Shown here piece after piece: positions 47,481 to 57,169 of a stretch of DNA of 64,000 nucleotides. Position 1 is the stretch's first letter, and the number at the start of each line of letters is the position of its first letter. Made by a program: the position numbers and the translations under genes. Source of the DNA: Larix kaempferi (Eukaryota > Streptophyta > Pinopsida > Pinales > Pinaceae); the NCBI GenBank assembly GCA_027924585.1, contig BSBM01000592.1, positions 2,170,001-2,234,000 of the forward strand, read 5' to 3'. The notes beneath the pieces were generated by a model. It saw only the letters and a program-made list of their open reading frames with translations. It was not told the DNA's origin and ran no database searches.

Positions 47481-49937
47481 CCAGGTGAATCCGAGCCCGT
47501 CGAAATTAGTAGTGAAGTCGAATCTCCATTTATTCTGGCTATTGTTGAACGAGAAGGTACATCTTCGGCCACTATTGATATTGGAGCTGAGGTCGCCACC
47601 ATGACGGCGGGAACATCAACTGTTGCTAAGAAGCGTCGAGGAGGTCAACCTTCTGAATCCTCGAAGAGTAAGACGTTATTTCGATCTGCGATGGCTGGCG
47701 GAGTTACGAAGCAAGTAGGATAGTCCAATCGCCCTGTGACTACATCTGCCCAATGGCTGGGCCAGTCCGCTGGTAATATTCTTGGGTACATCCCTCCTGT
47801 TCGGCCGGATGCCACCCTGCGTAAGATCACCTCGAAGCCAAAATTCAGTGTGAAAATACCCGCACTCCCAGCAGGTTTGGAGTGCTTGGTAGATATTGGG
47901 ACGACGTTGACGCGCCTGCGCTACGATGACCATGACATGGTGGCCCACCCTGCAATTGCTTCCACACCATATGTCAAAGAGACGCTCCATTTACCGAAAC
48001 TAGTGATACATGAATGGGAACGTGGATTGAGGCAGGCTTGCCTGTTAGGGCTAATTAACATGCCGCATTTTGGATGCTTGACGGAAGTCAATTCTTGTGT
48101 AAGCAAGCTCTTGTCGTGCTTCCATGGAGGTTCATTATGGTTGGACAGAGAAGTCCCAGTCACTGTTGACTTGATTTTTGAGATTACCGGCTTACCCAAG
48201 AATGGTGTTGATCCGGCAAACTTTCTTTAAGGAAAAGCCAGTGAGAGGAAGTGGGCACATCAATTAGCACGAAAGTATGGCTTGGAATCGGATGGGCATG
48301 GGTATCACACCAGTAGCTGCAATAATCAAGCGGTACTCACAGGTATTAAGATTCCGTGCTATAATGTGATTAGGTTGTAGACGAAGTATCGAGTGACAGT
48401 GGCAGATTTGGAAGCCATTGTGAACGAATGGCCGGAAACATGGCGACAACCCATGAGTCCTGCAGAAATTGATGCCGGAGGTCCATCGGAGGGCCCTCCG
48501 AATCCAAGATCACCTCAGGACCAACAAAGTCATCATAGTTTCGAGAAAGACTCAAAGCGAACACTAACTGAGGTTGATAGCGACCGTGCTATGGAGGAAA
48601 ACCGGACAAAACGACACCACGAGCATGCCACGATCACTGGGATGTCGTTACCAATTGAGGCGCAGTTGGGCTGGTTAGTCACAGCCCTTAACAATGCCGC
48701 CACGGTGGGTGATGATAAAATGTTTGTCAAAGTGAAGGAGGGATTCTCTATGCTCGCTTCCCGTATGGAGTCTTTGGGTAATGCAGTATTATAAATGAAA
48801 ATGGGCAGTGTATCCAGACAGGAGACGATCACGATCTGCACCACGCCCCGGGTAAGGAATGTCACCATTCCCCTGACTGCGATTGTGACCGACAATGAGG
48901 AGTTGAAAAATGTGCTGAAGTCGATTAACTAGGTGACTGTCAATGTTAATGCACTATCGGCAATAGCCCTAATGACAATGCAGAAGTGCGCCTCCCAGGA
49001 AATGGTGGATAGAATGCATGAAATCAGTAAGAGTTTTCAACCATTGCAGGCACAAGAGGCAATTGTGACCGCTGAGAAAGAGGAGATGACAAACAAAGCT
49101 GCTAAAGCATGGAAATTAGTGGATTCCCTTGAAGCCGGCCTTAAGCAGGAGCGGGCCGATACCAGTCGCACCATTGAGGAACTCAAAAAGGAACAAGACT
49201 TCCTTGTTGCGGAAAAGGCTCGCATGTGGGATGATAGTGCCCGGATTGACCAAGCGGTTGCAGAAGCTTATCAACATGTCTCGGAGCCTATGCATGAGGT
49301 AGACATGCTCCACCAAGTGCAGTTATTGGGGGCTCCCATTGTTTAGTTGAAACAGGAGAACGACCGACTGACGGCTCAGTTGAAACCAAGTACACCTCAG
49401 GCCAAAGTGGATGAATGACGAAGGGAAATTGAAGAAGTTTCCACCCAGATGGAGGAGCTGGAGACGAAGGCAACCAGGCTCATCGCCAAAACAGTAGAGT
49501 TTTGGGGCCACATCATTCATGATGACCAAATCGAACAACTCACTAAGCTACGTCAGGAAGCAAAGGGCCAGGTGGCGACATTGAAGGCTACAATGAGAAC
49601 CTTTCCCCCAATGGAGCAAGTCGCTAAGTCGCGCGAACTAAAAAACTTGCAACAACGAGTTACCAAGGCAGATGAACGCCAGAAGCTGCATGCAGCCTAG
49701 TTAGAAGAATTCCAGGACATTGGCGGGAAACTGATGCTGGAGGCTACTGAAGCACTCCTAGCAGTACAAACGTATCGACAACAAGTCATGGACAAGCTTG
49801 TCGATCACCTATCAACCGACGATGTGGTTAGCAGTCAGGAGGCAGCTCAGGAGGCTCAGGAGCTGGTGAGGAATGTCGAACAACCATATGCAGACTTCAA
49901 GGCAAGGACCGTGACATGTACTCTGTTCAGCAATTGA
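47481..49937 (+). pseudogene. Gypsy A ORF3: PMD-like N region plus long coiled coil
   Basis: One frame runs to the TGA at 49,935. The first clear ATG is at 47,601 (MTAGTSTVAKKRRGG), although similar composition extends upstream to about 47,480. From 47,601 the length is about 778 codons. Around codons 110-205 lies LVIHEWERGLRQACLLG and SLWLDREVPVTVDLIFEI then TGLPKNG, reminiscent of the plant mobile domain found in transposon proteins and MAIL1-type proteins. From about 48,960 to 49,920 the sequence is rich in Glu, Lys, Ala and Leu with heptad spacing, a long coiled coil. Internal stops: TAG at 47,721, 48,378, 48,930, 49,344 and 49,698; TAA at 48,228 and 48,792; TGA at 49,416. No frameshift was seen. 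No signal peptide or membrane segment is obvious, so it does not look env-like. Confidence 0.75.
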
Positions 49938-49976
49938 TGTGGCTCGAGGGCAAGCCACAAGATTGTGTTGGGGGCC

Positions 49977-50879
49977 TGTTGGCCGGCGGTTTGATGAGGA
50001 TGTGTCGCGGTACCTCCGACGCCGCGACACATTGGATGAAGGCGCGAAAGGAGTATCTTATGCCAAAGGATATCACACTTGGTGGGTTTTGGGTCACTTG
50101 GACCATGTATTTTGTAATATTGAGTCAAGTATACCGCAGTTGGCGGGTTTTGGGTCATGTATTTTGTAATATTGAGTCAATTGTACTACGGTATGTGGGT
50201 TTTTGGGTCATTAGACCAAGTCAGTTAGTCGATTGTCCACAAGTGTCGGTTAGGTAAGTGGACAAGTACTGTAATTGGCGGAAGCCTATAAATAGATGAG
50301 AATTGTAAGTGTTAGAGAGAGAGTCGATGGATAGAAGAGAGAGATAGAGTTATATGCGGAGGTTGACAGAAAGATCATGCGGAGAATTGCGCAGAGATTC
50401 ATGTACTGCTTTTGGTTTGCCACAGTAATATAAAGATGATGATTTGGTGCAATCTGTGTGTAATGTTGTTTGATGCCTATGTTATTTCCTGTTCTTAATG
50501 CAGTTATATGTTTCTATGATGTAATGCTGCAATAATGTGTTATAGTTATCTGTCTACTATAATGTGGAAATGCTGCGACTAAAGTAATATATGATCTCTG
50601 TCTATGGTAATGTTAAATGCTGCGATTAAAGTGATATGCTAGAACTTCCTGATGAATACTTAGAATTGCTGTTGGTATCATACTGCCATAACGTGCCTCC
50701 TCCCTCGGCGGAAACATGGTTTCGTCTGCTCTTCCTAGATGCCTCGGGTGAGACCTCATTCACTCTGCAGGTGTTGCTGGGTGGGATCAAACCTGCCCGG
50801 GCCAGTGCCTAGGGAGATTGCGGTGTGTGTCGATAGTTGGTGGACCCTTGTCGACTGTGAGGTCGCGACTTGGTCAACA
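49977..50879 (+). repeat. Gypsy A 3' LTR
   Basis: Starts TGTTGGCCGGCGG after a G-rich tract (GTGTTGGGGGCC) and ends TTGGTCAACA. Same length as the 5' LTR. TATAAATA at 50,287-50,294. Confidence 0.93.
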
Positions 50880-50884
50880 AATTC

Positions 50885-52150
50885 CAACATTAAAATATTA
50901 GATGCCAATATATAGTCATATTAGGGTTTCGACTATTTAATTGTGGTGATTCTATATACTTGGCTAATTATGATGACCAAATTAAATTAGGGTTTTGACT
51001 ATTTGACTAAATGATATCATACAAAATGTTCATAATGGATGTATTAGCCATGGGGTTTTGGCTCCAACAATGATCTTATGAATAGATCATAGATTCCATT
51101 ATACTTAGCTTATTATGATGATTATATCTACTCAACTAAATGTGATAATTGAATCGGATTAGGATTTTGACTATTTAATTGAATGATATCATACAAAATG
51201 TAATATCACTGAAATCGATGCATACTAATGATATTATTATATCATATTGTATTTCTTAATGCAAAGATTTCAAATTAGAAGGATGTTAGATGATAACATA
51301 AATCTCCATCTAAAGATAGAGATCCATAGATCATAGATGTATCTCACTGTAACTAAGTCATACTAGGATTTCAACCATTTAATGGTGGTGATTCTATCTA
51401 TGGAATCAAATAAGGGTTTTGACTATTTAAATGAATGATATCATATAAAATGGCCAAAACTGAATGATATCATACAAAATGGATAGAATAGATGGATGGA
51501 AATATTTTTCTAGAATGAATGGATCAACTATGAGGTTTTTGGCTTCAGACAAAATGCTAAACTACTAGATTTTGGCTAATTAGATTAGGGTTTCAACTAT
51601 TTAACTCTGATTATCCTATTTACAATTATAGGTAGTTCTTTAGAATCTATTTGAATTTGTATACGAAGAATATAACTAGCCACAATTACTTGAAGTAAAT
51701 GATTTCATGTTTTACTAAATTACCACATTATAATATTAGATGCCAAGATTCGGGTTTTGACTATTTAACTATGGTGATTCTATCTACTTGGCTAAATATC
51801 GTAATTCAATTAGATTAGGGTTTTGACTATTTAACTATGGTGATTCAGTAATTGAATCATATTAGGGTTTTGACTATTTAGCTGAATGATATCATACAAA
51901 ATGTAAAATCACCAAAATCAATGCATCTTAACAATACTATTAAATCCTACAAATAGACAAATCTTTCATAAAGTTTAGGACTAATGTATGTCTCTTTATT
52001 AAGGCATGACTAACTAATACACAAAGATTTAGTTGCCTTGTAACTATTTATGAAGATATTTATATACTATTTAAAGTTCCTCTATTAATCTATAAATAGC
52101 TTCATGATGGGTCAATGGAATTTGAAATTGAAATTTGATATATATTTATG
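50885..52150. repeat. AT-rich dispersed/tandem repeat, right flank of gypsy A
   Basis: The phrases AGGGTTTTGACTATTTAA, TGGTGATTCTATCTA and AATGATATCATACAAAATG recur irregularly many times between about 50,920 and 51,900, often at 100-250 bp spacing. The sequence TACTAAATTACCACATTATA at about 51,714 resembles the joined flanks of gypsy A. Confidence 0.8.
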
Positions 52151-53076
52151 TAAATGTGTTTTACAATGAAGCAAAATTAAACTTGGAGCCTACATGTACT
52201 TGGTTTTATAAAAAAAATTGAAACCGACTTGGGCCACCTCTCAGCTCAAAAATCTAAACATAAATAATATGGTGGGGGTTTAAGTTCCCTTTAATCAGTA
52301 TACCATCCATGCTTTAAACTCATTTTAAAGAAAATATATTTTGCAATTATTTAACACATTGCAATGTAATAAATAGATTTGTTTATCCTTCACATTTCCA
52401 AACATTGGCATACACAATATTTAATTATCAATTTGTTGTCCCCCGAGCTGTCCTAAGCTGAATTTAGTACACGCCAGGGCATGATGAGGCTCAATTTTTT
52501 TAGATTTAGAGCTAGATCTTGTATTGAATGAGATGTGAATTTGTATTTTCTTGAATATATTTGCAGGTAAACAATTATTGACTATCTTAGATGTAGAAGA
52601 CCATTTCAGAGGAATTTTATGGAATGCATTCAACATTGTAAATCAATATGAAGGTGAATTTTGGCACATGGAACAAATTGGACATGTAAGAGGTGCCTAC
52701 AAGAAAAATCTCTTACACTCAAGGGAAAGAAAAAAAATATTGAGCTTTTATGGAAAAGAAACCAACAGTTTATTACAGATTGCAAATGTTTCATGAGATT
52801 TTATGGGTTAAATGGAAACATGACATACACAAAACAACAATAAAAGAAACTTTCATCTACTGTTCAATTATATGAACATATTAAAACTAAAATAGAGGTC
52901 ACAACAATGAAATATATGATACATTTTTAACATTCAACCATACATTTACATCATTGATACAAATATAGGTGAATTTGCTACTCAAGCTTTATTGTTATTT
53001 CATGAAAAGTTTACACATAATATGAATGTAGATCCGGTGACATTGGAAATACACAATTACAAAGGAAAAAAAAACA
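52151..53076. other. Unannotated interval left of gypsy B
   Basis: Two short plus-strand coding-like stretches occur: about 52,551-52,796 (GKQLLTILDVEDHFRGILWN) and about 52,970-53,070 (GEFATQALLLFHEKFTHNM). They may be exons or remnants of one unknown gene. No family is recognised. Confidence 0.3.
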
Positions 53077-54744
53077 TGTCATGTCCCCTCAAAAATGATT
53101 ACGGGATCACGTTCCTAACCCAACCAATCCTTTGGGTTGAGGAGACAACTTTATTTACTCGGGGTTAATTTTGAAATTTAGGCATTTAATTAATTAGGGA
53201 GTGTGAATTATTTTTTCCTAAAGTTTATTATGCACTTGAAAATAATTAATTTTCATCTATAAAATAATTTTATCTTAAATAAAAGAGGATAATACTCCAC
53301 AAGTGCACCTTAGTGGATAAGGTTGACCTGAGAGATGACTTGCATAAGAAGTTAGGAGAAAGCATCCAAATCTAGAAAATCAGGAAAAATGAAAGAGAGA
53401 TGATGAAAATCAGAAAAGCAACAAAAAATTAGGAAAAATAGCATAAAGCAGAAAGCAGCACAAAAGCAGAAAGTAGGATAAAATCAGAAAACAGGGAAGG
53501 TCAGAAAAGCAAGATAAGGAATACAATCCAGAAAAATTAGTAAAAGCTAAAGTAGAAAAATTAAAAGAAAAAAACAGAGAAGAAAAGGAAAAAGGAGGAA
53601 AGCAAAGCAGAAAAGGAAAAGGGAGGAAAGCAAGCTTTCCTTATCCACTCATGAGGGCGCATTAGCTTAGATGAATTTCTCCTCAAGTAATCCTCCATAT
53701 ATAAAAGAAGGATGGCGCACCACCTTCACATCTTTTGTCAGTTTGAGTATTGGAGTGAGTGCAATTATGCCTCAGAGACTTGGGAGACGTGCCCCTAGTC
53801 CAAGATGGGATATGTGCCCCTAGTCCAAGATGGGAGATGTGCCCCTGCTTCCTGTAAGAGGATGATGGAATCCAGACATTGTAAATGATTTTATTGCAGG
53901 TCCTGTAGTTGATTCAAGTCTATTTTGAAGTTCAGAATAAGTGTCATGAAGTCTATGGTTTGAATCTTCAAGCTTTCTATTGATTTCCAGTGATAGTCTA
54001 TTGTATTGTAAATGATGAAATATTTGTACTTTTATGAGAATCCACTTGGCTCCCATATGATTTAATTGTTTTTATGTTGATACTGTGATATTAGTCATAA
54101 ACGTTTATAATGCAGAAGTATGAATTCTTCTGATTTTTCACACCCCTTCTAGATTTCCATTGTTTTTGAGCTAGTTTCCAGAAGGTATTCAATAAATGAA
54201 TGAGTATTGATCCAAATGAAGTAATTATTGTTCCTGATGTTAATTGATATGTCATATGAATTATTCCAAGTCTCATATCATAAATTGATGAGCCTCTCAG
54301 TCAGTTTTGGAAGTCCTGAATTCAATCTAGTTGTGCAATCCTAAAAGGCAATTTTGCTTGTATCTTTGTGAGAATTTATTAGAACCTTCTCAAAGTTGTT
54401 GGAGAAAACCCTAACTGTCTATTGAATTTTATTTGATGTTATTTATCCTCCCTGAGTCAGAATCCTTCACCAATAGCTTCCAGTCAATGTATATTTGAAG
54501 TACTAGTTTTCATATGTTGGGGTGCTCAGGAGCACTGGAGTAGATTTCATCCTGGATGACTTTGAAACATCAATGGTACCAGTGATTTGTGAAAAGATAT
54601 GATCAGATAGCATAATCCTCCTCCTATCCATAGAACTTGATTTTTCCTACCTATAGTCAAACTAGCCTACTGAATCCATTGTTTTTCATTGAGTATTCCA
54701 AGGGAGTGAGTTTTTGTATCACCAATCCTGGTTGGTACATTACA
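53077..54744 (+). repeat. Gypsy B 5' LTR (1,668 bp)
   Basis: Starts TGTCATGTCCCC and ends GGTACATTACA, resembling the termini of solo LTRs A and B. TATATAAAAG at 53,698-53,707 is a likely TATA box. A ~270-bp purine-rich stretch (53,371-53,640, GAAAAGCAGAAAG-type) precedes it. The start is judged from the termini only, because the 3' LTR lies outside the window. Confidence 0.75.
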
Positions 54745-54745
54745 G

Positions 54746-54761
54746 TGGTATCAGAGCATGG
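54746..54761 (+). other. Gypsy B primer binding site (initiator Met tRNA)
   Basis: TGGTATCAGAGCATGG follows the LTR after one base. Confidence 0.88.
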
Positions 54762-54790
54762 TCCTATGAACCTTCTCTTGGAATCTTTCT

Positions 54791-56060
54791 ATGAGTCCAA
54801 AAAGATACTCATATTCTAATAAGAAGAATCCTCTGTCGGAGGAAGAAGAGGGAGAAGAGATCAATTCTAGTGAAGGAAAGCTACAAGGAGAGTTAGATAT
54901 GTCTCACAATGAATAAAAAGATGAGTTCAAGATCTTTTTTCAAAGAATGACGAAAGTATTACAAGAAATATCCCACAATATTGTTCAATCTAGAAAAGAG
55001 ACAAGAGAGTTCTTAGCTCAACAACTAGGAAGTAAAAATGGAGATGGGAGCAGCAATGGTACCCCACATGGAGAAAGGAAGATCAATGGTGGATTTATTT
55101 TCTCAAGAAATGGGACTCACAAATGCCTTGATGAATTCAATATGGAATCTCAGCCTCATTCCAGGCCTACTATGCCTAGTTTTATTGAAGAACCAAGAGA
55201 GGAACTTGAGGTTCGAAATGAAGGTCTTGCATCATGGGAAGACAAATATGTTGAGTAACTCACACTAAATGAAAAATGCAGAAGAGCCTTGCCATTCAAA
55301 TATTTTTGTGATCTTCAGTACAAGACCAATTCGAGAGGAATCTTTCAGATGCCAAATCATAACTATGAGCTAAGAAATGATATTGGTAAGATTACTTTTC
55401 CTTACTTTGATGGCTCACAAAAGTGCACTGCTAACTCTTGGATTCAGAAGCTTGACACTTATTTTTAGTTAAATCCAATGGCTGAGAGAGATGCCATTAA
55501 GTTGTCTACTCTGTACTTTGATGGGGAAGATAATGATTGGTGGTTTCATGGCCTGAAAACACTTGGGAATGATCAATTGACCACTTATGAAGAGTTCACA
55601 AGAAGATCGACTGAAAGATTCAAAAGAAGAGATCTTGAGATCACCTTCAGAGAACTAGCTGTGATGGTATCTGATATATCAGAAGCTAGATTGGTCCTGT
55701 TGTTCATTGAAGGGTTAGCATAACCTTTGAATGGTTTGGTGAAGGATTATAGACACTCTACCTTTCAAGATGCACTAAGTAGAACAAGATACTTGCAAGA
55801 CTCTATTCCGAGGACTAGATTTCATCCTAGAAATGTTGGTCCTACTCAATTCAAGAATAAAAGGCCACCCATGAAAGGTCCTTCTGGAAATTTCAAGAAG
55901 GAAAACTATTCACAAGATCGAGATGAATTGAGAAGAAGGAAGTTGTGCTTCACTTGTTAGGAACCATGGGTTCCAGGACACATATGTGCTAAATGAAAAT
56001 CACACTACATTGAAGTTTACTCAGAGAGCAAAGCTGAGGAGGAAGAAGAAGGGGCCCTAG
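54791..56060 (+). pseudogene. Gypsy B gag
   Basis: The ATG at 54,791 opens an acidic N-terminus (MSPKRYSYSNKK then EEEEGEE). It is followed by a coiled-coil-like stretch, the retrotransposon gag core (ITFPYFDG at 55,393; DNDWWFHGLKTLG at 55,530; FTRRSTERFKRRD at 55,596) and a zinc knuckle of the CFTC-EPW-PGHIC type (55,950-55,990). All pieces share one frame, with in-frame stops at 54,914 (TAA), 55,256 (TAA), 55,466 (TAG), 55,721 (TAA), 55,958 (TAG) and 55,994 (TGA). Copia 2 cuts it near its C-terminal end; the remainder is at 63,925-64,000. Confidence 0.85.
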
Positions 56061-56550
56061 TGTTGAATATTGTAACTTCAAAGAATATTATATTTGTACT
56101 TTATTATTTCGGAGATGTTTCATCCCTCCGAGGTAACCCTATTATGTATCCGGAGATGTTTATTCCTTCGAGGGTTTGTATTAACTAGGGTTATTAGACC
56201 CACCATGTGGGGGTCGGCCCTGTGGCTATATTTTTGGGGTTATTAGACTTCTCCAGGAGAGGTCGGCCCCATTAGGTCTTTTAGTCAGTTGGGAGTCAGT
56301 ATAAATAAGAGAGGTGAACTCCTCATTAGATCATTCACTCACTTGTGGAAGAGTGCGCACTTGTCTGGGAGATCTGCTAAGGAGACAAAGAAGGAAGGAG
56401 CACATCTTGTATTTTGGTTGATCATCTTATTGAGGAAAGCTTTGCTGGGTTTTCTACCCCATGAGGGTTTCCCAGGGTATATTCTGTGTCTATCTTGTGA
56501 TTATGTTTCTTTCAGTGATCTTGCTTGTCTATTTGGTTTAAAACTTAACA
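56061..56550 (+). repeat. Copia 2 5' LTR
   Basis: TGTTGAATATTG...AAAACTTAACA. TATA box TATAAATA at 56,300-56,307. Confidence 0.95.
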
Positions 56551-56562
56551 TGGTATCAGAGC
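56551..56562 (+). other. Copia 2 primer binding site (initiator Met tRNA)
   Basis: TGGTATCAGAGC abuts the LTR. Confidence 0.95.
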
Positions 56563-56663
56563 TAGACTGAATAGGACATCTTTCACAAGGTAAGAATACC
56601 TCTCTCTCTCTCCGGTGAAGTTAGGGTTTCAACCCAAAGTTGGTATTATTGTTTTTTGGTTGA

Positions 56664-57090
56664 ATGGCTGGATATCTCTTTTCAATACCTTTCTTTTGAG
56701 CTATAGATCGAACTTTTTGGTTGGGTAAAACTCCGGGAAATCCAAACCCTAATTCTACCAAAAGTGCGATACATCAGAATTTGGTTTCAGAAAAAAGTTG
56801 GAATTTTTGAATTCTGATTGCATGGATGGATAGCTCTTTTCAATACCTTTCTTTTGAGCTATAGAGAGAACTTTTTGGTTGGGTAGAACTCCGGGAAATC
56901 CAAACCCTAATTCTACCAAAAGTGCGATACGTCAGAATTTGGTTTCAGAAAAAAGTTGGAATTTTTGAATTCTGATTACATGGCTGGATAGCCCTTCTCG
57001 AGAGCATTCTTTTGAGCTATAGATCGAACTTTTTGGTTCGGTAGAACTCTGGGAAAGTCAAACCCTAATTCTACCAAAAGTGCGATAAAA
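56664..57090 (+). repeat. Copia 2 leader tandem repeat, 158-bp unit, ~2.7 copies
   Basis: ATGGCTGGATA or its variant starts units at 56,664, 56,822 and 56,980. Each contains CTTTTGAGCTATAGA and CCAAACCCTAATTCTACC. Copia 1 has only one diverged unit in its leader. Confidence 0.9.
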
Positions 57091-57169
57091 TTCTGTTCCA
57101 GATTCCGGAAAAGTGAAAAGTAACTTTCCAGGTAAGTCTACTCTGTCTCTTGGAATCCCCCAAGAGAAG

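Larger units (their letters stand above)
39056..50884 (+). mobile_element. Full-length Ty3/gypsy retrotransposon A (39,061-50,879), TSD AATTC
   Basis: AATTC at 39,056-39,060 and 50,880-50,884 flanks two 903-bp LTRs. Internally: a tRNA-Asp-type primer site, gag with four zinc-knuckle-like motifs, protease, RT, RNase H, integrase, then a third ORF with a long coiled coil. An extra ORF after integrase and an Asp primer site are features of Athila/Tat-type lineages; lineage assignment is inference. Coding decay is mostly by stops. The LTRs show several percent substitution by eye, so the insertion is much older than copia 2. Confidence 0.95.

Noticed and set aside
43165-49937. Stop codon reassignment (TAG/TAA as Gln) to explain intact frames in gypsy A
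   Set aside because: TGA stops also occur, copia 2 in the same window reads more than 1,080 codons without an internal TAG or TAA, and copia 1 decays by frameshift. Cytosine deamination explains the pattern without a new code.
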